From Rhizobium sp. G21 (GTDB lineage: Bacteria > Pseudomonadota > Alphaproteobacteria > Rhizobiales > Rhizobiaceae), in assembly GCF_014158035.1 (NCBI RefSeq), contig NZ_JACFXW010000001.1, positions 992,001 to 1,056,000 of the forward strand: a stretch of DNA of 64,000 nucleotides, read 5' to 3'. This document shows positions 54,140-64,000 of this stretch, one piece after another (within the stretch, counting starts at the first letter, position 1; each line of letters starts with the position of its first letter). The notes beneath the pieces were generated by a model. That model was not told the DNA's origin. It saw only the letters and a list, made by a program, of their open reading frames with translations, and did not search any database. The translations under genes and the position numbers were made by a program.

Positions 54140-56788
54140 ATGGACGCCTCCTCCGGCCAGATTATTCATCTGACAGACTACCGCCCCACAGATTTCGTGC
54201 TCGAGCGCGTCGATCTCACCTTCGAACTCGACCCTACGGCGACGCTGGTGATCCAGCGCTCGCTGATGCATCGCCGCGATGGCGCAGCCGAGGATGCGCC
54301 GCTGGTGCTGGATGGCGATGAACTGTCGCTGAAAGCAGTCGCCATAGACGGCAACGAAATTCCCGCTTCGCAATACGACGTCTCCGATAAACAGTTGGTC
54401 ATCCGCGATCTGCCCACCGGCGTGACGTTCGAGGTCACCATCGAGACCATCATCAATCCGGAAGCCAACACCAAGCTGATGGGGCTCTACCGCACCAACG
54501 GCACCTATTGCACGCAGTGCGAGGCGGAGGGTTTCAGGCGGATCACCTATTTCATGGATCGCCCCGACGTTCTCGGCGTCTACACCATCACCATCATCGG
54601 CGATGGCGAGGCCAATCCGCTCATGCTGTCGAACGGCAATTTTCTCGGCGCCGGTCCCTATGGCGACGGCCGCCGTTTCGCCGCCTGGTTCGATCCGCAT
54701 CCAAAGCCCAGCTATCTCTTCGCGCTGGTCGCCGGCGATCTCGGCGTGGTCGAAGACACCTTCACCACCTTGTCTGGCAACGACGTCGCGTTGAAGATCT
54801 ATGTCGAGCATGGCAAGGAGCCGCGTGCCGCCTACGCCATGGACGCGCTCAAGCGCTCGATGAAGTGGGACGAGGAAGCCTTCGGCCGCGAATATGATCT
54901 CGACATCTTCATGATCGTCGCCGTGTCCGACTTCAACATGGGCGCCATGGAGAACAAGGGCCTCAACGTCTTCAACGACAAATACATTCTCGCCGACCCG
55001 GAAACCGCGACAGACCAGGACTACGCCAATATCGAGGCGATCGTCGCGCATGAATATTTCCACAACTGGACCGGCAACCGCATCACCTGCCGCGACTGGT
55101 TCCAGCTCTGCCTCAAGGAAGGCCTGACCGTCTATCGCGACCACGAATTCTCCGCCGACCAGCGCTCCCGCGCCGTCAAGCGCATCGCCGAGGTCCGCCA
55201 TCTCAAGGCCGAGCAGTTCGCCGAGGACGCCGGCCCCCTCGCCCACCCCGTCCGCCCTGAGATCTACCGCGAGATCAACAACTTCTACACGACCACGGTC
55301 TATGAGAAGGGCTCGGAAGTCACCCGCATGATCGCGACGCTGCTCGGCGCGTCCGATTTCCGCAAGGGCATGGATCTCTATTTCGAACGCCATGACGGAC
55401 AGGCGGTGACGATCGAGGATTTCGTCACCTGCTTCGAGGATGCGAGCGGCCGTGATCTCGGCCAGTTCTCACTCTGGTACCGCCAGTCCGGCACGCCGCT
55501 TGTGTCGGCCTCCGCCGCCTATGACGCGGCGGCCAAGACGCTCAGCCTGTCGCTCGAACAGATGGTCCCGCCGACGCCCGGCCAGCCCAGCAAGCAGCCG
55601 ATGCATATTCCGTTGGCGTTCGGCCTGATCCTGGAAGACGGCTCCGAAGCCAAGCTTAGCGCCGTCACCGGCGGCGAATATTCCGGCGGGGTGCTGCATC
55701 TCACCGATCGCGCCCAGACTTTCGTGTTCGAAGGCGTACCCTCTCGTCCGGTCCTGTCGGTCAATCGCAGCTTCTCGGCCCCGATCAACTTGCATCTCGA
55801 CCAGTCGGCCGCCGACATCGTTCATATCGCCCGTCACGACGCCGATCTCTTCTCACGCTGGCAGGCGATCAACACGCTGGCGCTGCAGGATCTCCTGAAG
55901 GCGGTGCGCGCCGTCCAGGCCGGCGAGACGCCGTCCGCAGGTCCCGAACTGATCGACATTCTCGGCGCAACCTTGGTCAATGAGACGCTGGAGCCTGCCT
56001 TCCGCGCTCAGGCACTGGCGTTGCCGTCGGAATCCGACATCGCCCGCGAGATCGGCGCCAATATCGACACCGACGCTATTCACGAAGCCCGCGAGGGAGT
56101 AATCGGCGCCGCCGCCAAGGCCGCAGCCGGGGCGCTCGCCGATATCCATGCGACGCTAGCCCCCGAAGGTCCGTTCAGCCCCGACGCCGTCAGCGCCGGC
56201 AAGCGCGCCCTGCGCAACGCCGCGCTCGGCTGGCTCGCCTCTGCCGACGGGACGCCGGCGCGGGCCGCAAAGGCCTTCGCCGAAGCCGACAACATGACCG
56301 AACAGGCGTCTGCTCTGACCACGCTCGCGCATCGTTTCCCCGACAGCGCCGAAGCGACCGACGCGCTCGCCGCCTTCGAAAAACGGTTCGGCGACAATCC
56401 GCTGGTCATGGACAAGTGGTTCTCCATCCAGGCCGCCATTCCCGGCGCTTCGACGCTTGATCGCGTCAAGGCCCTCACGGAAAGCCGCCATTTTGCGCCG
56501 AACAATCCCAATCGCCTGCGGTCGCTGATCGGCTCTTTCGCCATGCAGAACCCCACCGGCTTCAACCGCAAGGACGGCGCGGGCTATGCTTTCCTCGCCG
56601 AGCAGATCGTGGCGATCGACAAGCGCAACCCACAAGTCGCAGCCCGTATCCTCACCTCCATGCGCTCCTGGAGGTCGCTCGAACCCGTTCGCGCCAGCCA
56701 TGCGAAGTCCGCGCTGATGGAGATCGATCGGTCGGGGCCGCTCTCTCCGGATGTCCGCGATCTCGTCGATCGCATGCTGAAAGGCTGA
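54140..56788 (+). CDS. pepN: Aminopeptidase N
   Basis: An 882-residue M1 zinc aminopeptidase of the E. coli PepN type, cytoplasmic, removing N-terminal residues from peptides. The exopeptidase motif GAMENKG is near residue 270. The zinc site HEYFHNWTG is near 303, with the third ligand in LKEGLTVYRDHE near 326. The C-terminal DUF3458 region is present, and length is as in the family. Confidence 0.95.
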   Translation: MDASSGQIIHLTDYRPTDFVLERVDLTFELDPTATLVIQRSLMHRRDGAAEDAPLVLDGDELSLKAVAIDGNEIPASQYDVSDKQLVIRDLPTGVTFEVTIETIINPEANTKLMGLYRTNGTYCTQCEAEGFRRITYFMDRPDVLGVYTITIIGDGEANPLMLSNGNFLGAGPYGDGRRFAAWFDPHPKPSYLFALVAGDLGVVEDTFTTLSGNDVALKIYVEHGKEPRAAYAMDALKRSMKWDEEAFGREYDLDIFMIVAVSDFNMGAMENKGLNVFNDKYILADPETATDQDYANIEAIVAHEYFHNWTGNRITCRDWFQLCLKEGLTVYRDHEFSADQRSRAVKRIAEVRHLKAEQFAEDAGPLAHPVRPEIYREINNFYTTTVYEKGSEVTRMIATLLGASDFRKGMDLYFERHDGQAVTIEDFVTCFEDASGRDLGQFSLWYRQSGTPLVSASAAYDAAAKTLSLSLEQMVPPTPGQPSKQPMHIPLAFGLILEDGSEAKLSAVTGGEYSGGVLHLTDRAQTFVFEGVPSRPVLSVNRSFSAPINLHLDQSAADIVHIARHDADLFSRWQAINTLALQDLLKAVRAVQAGETPSAGPELIDILGATLVNETLEPAFRAQALALPSESDIAREIGANIDTDAIHEAREGVIGAAAKAAAGALADIHATLAPEGPFSPDAVSAGKRALRNAALGWLASADGTPARAAKAFAEADNMTEQASALTTLAHRFPDSAEATDALAAFEKRFGDNPLVMDKWFSIQAAIPGASTLDRVKALTESRHFAPNNPNRLRSLIGSFAMQNPTGFNRKDGAGYAFLAEQIVAIDKRNPQVAARILTSMRSWRSLEPVRASHAKSALMEIDRSGPLSPDVRDLVDRMLKG

Positions 56789-56793
56789 CGGAG

Positions 56794-56820
56794 CGCGGCG
56801 GGGTGGTTCCCGCCGCTCTT
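56794..56820 (+). terminator. Terminator-like hairpin after pepN
   Basis: GCGGCGGG-GTGGTT-CCCGCCGC followed by TCTTCC. The stem is strong but the T tract poor. Confidence 0.55.
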
Positions 56821-56922
56821 CCTCCCCCTCTCCGCAGCGCCGCCGAACTCAACCCCGACACCCGAGAGAGCCGCCTATCCGGCTGATTTTGTTCGGCTCC
56901 GGCGATGTCGCCGAAAAAAGCC

Positions 56923-57035
56923 GAGTCGAATAAAGGGGTTAATAAAAGTTTAATCCTGATCTCTGGACAAGCCGATTCGGGGATGATTCATTACGGCAGA
57001 TTCGAGCGAGCGGCGGTCGAATCATCAAAGGAATC
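56923..57035 (+). promoter_or_regulatory. Cell-cycle promoter region: CtrA box and six GANTC sites
   Basis: A perfect CtrA box TTAA-N7-TTAA is at 56939-56953 (TTAATAAAAGTTTAA). Six CcrM sites (GANTC) occur in 113 bp at 56923, 56974, 56985, 56999, 57019 and 57031, whereas about one per 256 bp would be expected by chance. The region drives the histidine kinase gene starting at 57048. Confidence 0.75.
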
Positions 57036-57047
57036 AAGGCGGAAAAC

Positions 57048-59339
<2,292 letters not shown>

Positions 59340-59382
59340 GACAGAAGGCGGAGATTGCTACCTCTTGACCTCTGCCCTCGCA

Positions 59383-59410
59383 TTGACAAAATACGCAATT
59401 TACGTATTTT
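59383..59410 (+). promoter_or_regulatory. Promoter with overlapping operator of the Phd/PemK-like pair
   Basis: TTGACA (59383-59388) is followed after 16 bases by TATTTT (59405-59410). A perfect inverted repeat AAAATACG-N7-CGTATTTT (59388-59410) lies across the spacer, as expected for autorepression by the antitoxin. Confidence 0.7.
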
Positions 59411-59431
59411 TCTCCTATAGGAGAAGTTTCG

Positions 59432-59686
59432 ATGTCTCGTCCTCTGCAGGTTTCAGCAACCCAGTTTTCTCGCAGCTTCGCGCGATATCGGGAAGAGGTC
59501 CACGCCGTCGGCGTGATCGAAGTGACGTCGCACGATCGTGTTGTCGGCGGCTATCTCAGTCCTAAGGAACTCGAACATTACCGCCGTCTCAAGCTCAAAG
59601 AGCGTGAGGTCGTGGCTGTTGAAGATATTGATGACGAACTTCTCGACGCCATAAAGAATGCCAAATACGGCGAAGTATCCGAGTGA
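59432..59686 (+). CDS. Phd/YefM-type antitoxin
   Basis: An 84-residue protein with the Phd-like N-terminus SRPLQVSATQFSRSFARYRE and VIEVTSHDRVVGGYLSP, and an acidic C-terminal arm (VEDIDDELLDAIKNA). AGGAGAA precedes the ATG. The TGA overlaps the GTG of the toxin gene (GTGA). Confidence 0.8.
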   Translation: MSRPLQVSATQFSRSFARYREEVHAVGVIEVTSHDRVVGGYLSPKELEHYRRLKLKEREVVAVEDIDDELLDAIKNAKYGEVSE

Positions 59687-60111
59687 AGACGCCGGCTCCA
59701 GTCCAGGGCCTCGTGATCCGATACAATTACCTTTGGCTGGAAGAAGCACGAAGCGGTCTGACGGAAGGCGTCAAGGATCGTCCCTGCGCAATCGTCATTT
59801 ACGTCTCCCGGACGGGGCGCGCCTCTGTTGTGCCCATAACCCATTCGCCACCCGATCTCGGCCAAGAAGACCTATCCCTGGAAATTCCGGAGGAGGTCTG
59901 CGCATCGATTGGCCTTGATCAGCAGACCAATTGGATACGGTTGGACGAGATGAATTCATTCGATTGGCCAAGCGAGCTTCTCCGTCCCCGCCCTGATAAG
60001 CCAGAGCGATGCGATTACGGCATGATTCCAAAAGAGTTTTACGAGCAGATCCGTGATCACCTCGTCCGACTGGCCGAAGCGCGTCGCATCGCCCGGATTA
60101 ACCGTACCTGA
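59683..60111 (+). CDS. PemK/MazF-like growth inhibitor
   Basis: A 142-residue protein starting at GTG 59683. The beta-rich opening PVQGLVIRYNYLWLEEARSG, then DRPCAIVIYVS, VVPITHSPP and WIRLDEMNSFDWP follow the pattern of the PemK-like growth inhibitors of rhizobia (P-x-x-G-x-I-R, R-P-x-x-V, V-P-I-T-H). Cleavage of mRNA is the family's activity. The gene abuts the convergent glnE stop with no spacing. Confidence 0.65.
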   Translation: MKTPAPVQGLVIRYNYLWLEEARSGLTEGVKDRPCAIVIYVSRTGRASVVPITHSPPDLGQEDLSLEIPEEVCASIGLDQQTNWIRLDEMNSFDWPSELLRPRPDKPERCDYGMIPKEFYEQIRDHLVRLAEARRIARINRT

Positions 60112-63063
60112 TCACTCTGCCTTCACCGTCGCCTTGAAGATCTTGCGCACCTGTGCCGACATGCGCCTGATCTCCGCTTCCAGCACCCGGATATCCGGCG
60201 CTTCGGCGATCTGGCAGATCAGGTCCTTGAGCCCGTCGGGTGCATCAGCAATGATGAAATCCCCCTCGACGCAGAGCCGCGCCATCTGCGCAAAGGCCGA
60301 ATAGAGCCGGAGCGCGGCGATGACCGTTTCGAGATCGGCGGGCTCTAGAAAGGACGGCCCGAGCCGGGCGAGCGTCGCTTCCGTGCCGGGTCCCCGCTCG
60401 ACATCGCCGAGCCCGCTCAACGGCGCGATCAGCGCGAAATATTGCGCGATGAATTCGATGTCGACCAGACCGCCGGCGATCAGCTTGACGTCCCAGACGT
60501 CGCGCGGCGGCTTTTCCTTGTCGATCATCGCCCGCATGTCGGCGACGTCGGTGGCGATCTTGCTCCTGTCGCCGGGCCGCGCCAGCACACGGGCAATGAT
60601 CTCTTCGGCCTTGCCGGCCAGATCTCTATCGCCGCTCACCACCCGCGCCCGGGTCAGCGCCATATGCTCCCAGGTCCAGGCTTCTTCGAGCTGGTATTTC
60701 TCGAAGGCCCGCAGTCGCGTGGCCACAGGACCTTTGTTGCCGGAGGGCCGAAGACGCATGTCCACCTCGTAGAGCACGCCCTCTGCGGTCGGCGCCGATA
60801 GCGCCGCGATCAGCCGCTGCGTCATGCGGGTGAAATAGCGGTTGGCGTCGAGCGGCTTTGGCCCATCCGACACCGCGTCATCGTCATGGTCGTAAAGCAG
60901 GATGATATCGACATCGGAGCCGGCGGTCATTTCGCGGCTGCCGAGTTTTCCCATGCCGAGCACCACGACCTCGCCGCCTGGCAGTTTGCCATGCGCCGCC
61001 TCCAACTCCCGCCTGACAGCCGCCAGCGCCTCCCCGATCACCAGATCGGCGAGATCGGTGAAGGCCGCAGCCGCCGCATCCGCGCCGATCGCATCGGTCA
61101 GCAACCGTACACCGATCAGGAATTTCTGCTCGAAGGCGAAGATGCGGAGACGGTCGAGCACATCCTCGAAATGCACCGCGCCCGACAGAAACGCCGTCAG
61201 CCGTCGTTCGAGATACTCCCGCGTCGGCAATTCCGAAATCAGCGTCGGATCGAGCATGCCGTCGAACACATGCGGCTTGGCCGAAATGATCCGCGCCAGC
61301 CGCGGCGCCGCCGACATGATGGTGGCGATCAGCGACAGCAGCGAAGGATTGGAAGACAGCAGCGAAAACACCTGGATGCCGGAGGGTAGACCGGCGATGA
61401 AGCGGTCGAAATCGAACAGCGCCTCATCCGCCCGTCGCGTCTGGCCGAAGACGCTGAGAATATCAGGCGTCAATTCTGTCAGCCGCTCACGCGCCTCAAC
61501 CGATTGCGTGGCCCTGTAGCGGCCATAATGCCAGCCGCGTATGGCGCGGGAAATATCCTCGGGCCGTTTGAAACCGAGTTGCGCCAGCGTCTTCAGCGTA
61601 TCGGGATCGTCCTTCTGGCCGGTGAAGACGAGATTGCCGGTTTCGCCGGACAGCTTGCTTTCCTGCTCGAACAACCGGGCGTAACGGCGCTCCACCGTTT
61701 TCAGCCGCTTGGTCAGCGCAGAAGAGAACGCGGCCGTATCGGAATATCCCAGCATGAAAGCGATGCGCTTCAGCTCGGCCTCGGACGTCGGCAGGCTATG
61801 CGTCTGTTCGTCATGCACCATCTGAACACGATGCTCGACGCCGCGCAGGAACCAATAGGCCTCGATCAGCTCAGCGCAGGTCTCCCCATCGATCCAGCGA
61901 TTGCTTTCCAACGCATTCAGCGCCTGTTCGGTGCTTTTGACGCGCAATTCGGGAATGCGGCCGCCGGCGATCAATTGCTGTGTCTGGGCGAAGAACTCGA
62001 TCTCGCGAATGCCGCCGCGGCCGAGCTTGACATTATGCCCCTTCACCGCGATTTCCCCATGCCCCTTATGCACATGGATCTGCCGCTTGATCGAATGAAT
62101 GTCGGCGATCGCCGCGTAGTCGAGATATTTGCGGAACACGAAAGGCGTCAACTCTTTGAGGAAACGCTCGCCTGCCTGGAGATCGCCCGCGATCGGCCGC
62201 GCCTTGATATAGGCCGCCCGCTCCCAATTTTGCCCTCTGCCCTCGTAATAGAGGATCGCCGCCTCCACCGGGATCGCGAGCGGCGTCGAACCCGGATCGG
62301 GCCTGAGTCGAAGATCGGTCCGGAACACATAGCCGTCGCCGGTGCGATCCTGAAGTATGCGGATCAGCCGTCTCAGCAGCCGCGCGAATGTCTCCGTCCC
62401 CTCGTCGGGATCGACGAGAATGCCTGCCTCCGGCTCATAGAACACCACGATATCGATGTCGGAGGAGTAGTTGAGCTCGAAGCCGCCGAGCTTTCCCATG
62501 CCGAGCACGATCAGCCCGGACCCTTGCGACGGTTGGCCGGGATCGGCGAGCACCAGCTTGTCGGCTTGCGCGCCCGCCAGCAGCAGATGATCGATTGCCG
62601 CCGCCGTCGCCGCACCGGCGAACAGGCTCAGGCTCCGCGTCGTCTCCGCCGCCGTCATGATCTCGGCGAGATCGGCGAGCGCGATCAGAAAGGCCGCCCG
62701 CCGTTTCGCCTGCCGCAGCGCCGTCATCAACTCGGCCTCGGTCCGCCCGCGCCAGCGCTCACGCGTCTCGGCAATCAACGTCTCGATTTCCCAGGCCGGA
62801 TCGGTTGTCAGGGCTTCGGCCAGAAGACCGGGATTGATGCGGGCGGTGTCGCGCAGAAAAGGCGACAGAGTCATGGCAGCGACCACGAAATCCCGGGCCG
62901 GACTGTCCCCCGACAGAAGCGCCGCGATATCAGGCTGTTCCTTCGCCCAATCCTTGAGATCGGCCAGCGCCGATTTCACCGCCTGCTGCGACAGCGGCAG
63001 GATGGGGTTGGTCGTGAGATCCAAAATGCGCCGCCCCTCCGCGCCGCCGCTCTTCTCCGTCAT
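60112..63063 (-). CDS. glnE: Bifunctional glutamine synthetase adenylyltransferase/deadenylase
   Basis: 983 residues. Two nucleotidyltransferase domains are visible: LIVLGMGKLGGFELNYSSDI with DIDIVVFY near residue 195, and VVVLGMGKLGSREMTAGSDV with DVDIILLY near 710. One removes and one adds AMP on GlnA in response to PII and glutamine. The ATG at 63063 matches the family start. An in-frame ATG at 63111 would overlap the next gene upstream. Confidence 0.94.
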   Translation of the reverse strand: MTEKSGGAEGRRILDLTTNPILPLSQQAVKSALADLKDWAKEQPDIAALLSGDSPARDFVVAAMTLSPFLRDTARINPGLLAEALTTDPAWEIETLIAETRERWRGRTEAELMTALRQAKRRAAFLIALADLAEIMTAAETTRSLSLFAGAATAAAIDHLLLAGAQADKLVLADPGQPSQGSGLIVLGMGKLGGFELNYSSDIDIVVFYEPEAGILVDPDEGTETFARLLRRLIRILQDRTGDGYVFRTDLRLRPDPGSTPLAIPVEAAILYYEGRGQNWERAAYIKARPIAGDLQAGERFLKELTPFVFRKYLDYAAIADIHSIKRQIHVHKGHGEIAVKGHNVKLGRGGIREIEFFAQTQQLIAGGRIPELRVKSTEQALNALESNRWIDGETCAELIEAYWFLRGVEHRVQMVHDEQTHSLPTSEAELKRIAFMLGYSDTAAFSSALTKRLKTVERRYARLFEQESKLSGETGNLVFTGQKDDPDTLKTLAQLGFKRPEDISRAIRGWHYGRYRATQSVEARERLTELTPDILSVFGQTRRADEALFDFDRFIAGLPSGIQVFSLLSSNPSLLSLIATIMSAAPRLARIISAKPHVFDGMLDPTLISELPTREYLERRLTAFLSGAVHFEDVLDRLRIFAFEQKFLIGVRLLTDAIGADAAAAAFTDLADLVIGEALAAVRRELEAAHGKLPGGEVVVLGMGKLGSREMTAGSDVDIILLYDHDDDAVSDGPKPLDANRYFTRMTQRLIAALSAPTAEGVLYEVDMRLRPSGNKGPVATRLRAFEKYQLEEAWTWEHMALTRARVVSGDRDLAGKAEEIIARVLARPGDRSKIATDVADMRAMIDKEKPPRDVWDVKLIAGGLVDIEFIAQYFALIAPLSGLGDVERGPGTEATLARLGPSFLEPADLETVIAALRLYSAFAQMARLCVEGDFIIADAPDGLKDLICQIAEAPDIRVLEAEIRRMSAQVRKIFKATVKAE

Positions 63064-63082
63064 CCGACCTCCTCGGCATTCC

Positions 63083-63757
63083 CTACTGCGCCGCCGACCG
63101 CAACGCCTCAAGGCAGAGGTCGACGGCGACGGGACGCAAATCCTCGAAGGCAGGTTTTACGGCGAGATCGGCGATGACGCCATGGAGAAATTCGGGGCTG
63201 GCGGAAAGCACGGCGCGTTCGGCGCGGCGAACTTCGTCTGGAAATGCTTGGAGCGCCGAAAGCACCTGGCGCCTGTCGGCTCGCCAAGCCGCTGCTATAT
63301 CGAACATGTCGCGCGGCAGGAGCGAGGCTCCTCGAAAGTAGACCTTCTTCGCCAGGATCTCTCCGATCGTCTCCACCCGGGTGGATAGACCGAGCACATC
63401 AAGTCTGCGATGAGGTGCCGTTGTAAGATCGGGACAGGCAATGAAATCAATCTCGCCCGCAGCGCCGAACGACAGCTTGAGAAATCGCACACCATCGCCA
63501 TGATAGGCTGCCAGGCCTTGGACAAATCCGATATTGCCCTTGCCAGGGTCCAGATACGCCAGCAGCTGCGGATCGGGGAGAAAAACATCGATGTCATGAC
63601 TTTCTCGATGGCCTATCTGCAACATCAAGGCCGTTCCGCCACCAAATGACCACCGATCCAGAAAGCCGGCGCGTCCGAGAATTTCATTCGCTTTCAGAAA
63701 CAGGTCTTGCCAACCGCCGCTCAAGCGGCCCGGCCCAGCCATGTCCGGCCCGTCCAA
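63083..63757 (-). CDS. AbiEii/AbiGii-family nucleotidyltransferase (toxin-like)
   Basis: A 224-residue nucleotidyltransferase-fold protein. The active-site motif is visible as FGGGTALMLQIGHRESHDID, with both Asp in HDIDVF, and RDMFDIAAAW follows. Members include AbiE-type toxins that modify tRNA, but many are uncharacterised. It forms an operon with the small gene upstream, which overlaps its start. ATG 63742 is an alternative start. The cognate classical AbiEi antitoxin is absent. It lies just upstream of glnE on the same strand. Confidence 0.75.
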   Translation of the reverse strand: MDGPDMAGPGRLSGGWQDLFLKANEILGRAGFLDRWSFGGGTALMLQIGHRESHDIDVFLPDPQLLAYLDPGKGNIGFVQGLAAYHGDGVRFLKLSFGAAGEIDFIACPDLTTAPHRRLDVLGLSTRVETIGEILAKKVYFRGASLLPRDMFDIAAAWRADRRQVLSALQAFPDEVRRAERAVLSASPEFLHGVIADLAVKPAFEDLRPVAVDLCLEALRSAAQ

Positions 63758-63987
63758 TTGTCGAAGTCAGCTGCAGCCTGAGCAAGGCGCTCATCGGAGA
63801 TGCCGTGCTCCCCAGCAAATTGCCGCTGTAGATCTGCATCGACTTCATAGAGAAAGGAGGCGGCATGTCCCGGCATGGCCTTCATGCGCTTTAGATCGAG
63901 AAGCAGTGAAGCAATCTGTTTCCCGCTGAGCTTGCGGGCATAGGAGGCGTTCACAGTGGCCAAAATCAGCGGTTCGACACTCGCCAT
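63721..63987 (-). CDS. Small helical partner of the AbiEii-like protein
   Basis: An 88-residue protein (LATVNASYARKLSGKQIASL, then LLDLKRMKAMPG). GGAGG at the very edge of the window precedes the ATG at 63987, so the gene is complete. It overlaps the AbiEii-like gene by 37 bp and probably acts as its antitoxin or partner. That role is inferred from operon position only. Confidence 0.65.
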   Translation of the reverse strand: MASVEPLILATVNASYARKLSGKQIASLLLDLKRMKAMPGHAASFLYEVDADLQRQFAGEHGISDERLAQAAADFDNWTGRTWLGRAA

Positions 63988-64000
63988 AGACTTATCCTCC

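Overview
The window is a GC-rich chromosomal segment of an alphaproteobacterium, most likely of the order Hyphomicrobiales (Rhizobiales). This rests on an alphaproteobacterial LexA box (GTTC-N7-GTTC) upstream of an imuA-imuB-dnaE2 cassette, a rhizobial-type iol cluster with an IolC-DUF2090 fusion, a CtrA box plus clustered GANTC (CcrM) sites upstream of a PAS histidine kinase that lies between pepN and glnE, and an NGR234 y4hA-like ion exchanger. The species cannot be named from sequence alone.

Layout. 0-6.4 kb: tail of an EAL protein, Ca2+/H+ exchanger, SelO AMPylase, and a cyanide-insensitive-type bd oxidase operon (cydA-cydB-DUF2474, minus strand). 6.4-10.0 kb: an AT-rich accessory island with three tightly coupled plus-strand genes (HEPN-like protein, MinD/ParA-like ATPase with an atypical P-loop, second P-loop NTPase), the best candidate for an undescribed system. 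10.0-18.9 kb: a diverged, broken copy of the dnaE2 tail, a GlxA-type AraC regulator, an RTX protein, then the SOS mutagenesis cassette. 19-25 kb: TacA/TacT-type toxin-antitoxin pair, MgtC, a second RTX protein and a large caspase-Sel1 protein. 25-32 kb: inositol catabolism (RpiR regulator, iolC, iolD, iolE, iolB) with candidate operators. 32-36 kb: a Phd antitoxin with a dead PIN toxin, two PilZ-type proteins, a HisC-like aminotransferase, a small Sel1 protein and a DUF2147 protein. 36-48 kb: GST, AMP nucleosidase, methyltransferase, lipid kinase, MFS and DMT exporters, an Lrp regulator, L,D-transpeptidase, an ECF42-type sigma factor with its DGPF partner, and ETF-ubiquinone oxidoreductase. 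48-51.7 kb: VapBC, an Hsp70-like chaperone, and a small insert with an immunity-like gene, bounded by a second copy of the chaperone gene tail. 51.8-64 kb: MFS and EamA transporters, pepN, cell-cycle-type histidine kinase, a Phd/PemK-like pair, glnE and an AbiEii-type pair.

One caveat runs through the annotation. About a dozen otherwise conserved genes (cydB twice, RTX-1, dnaE2 twice, imuB, imuA, mgtC, iolD, gst, lrp, sigma factor, MFS, EamA) are interrupted by small indels, many of them one base missing from a G/C run. The simplest reading is base-calling error in this assembly. I annotate these as single genes and state where the frame changes. A few defects do not look like that kind of error: the nonsense codon and lost Asp in the PIN toxin, and the 4-bp tandem duplication in dnaE2.
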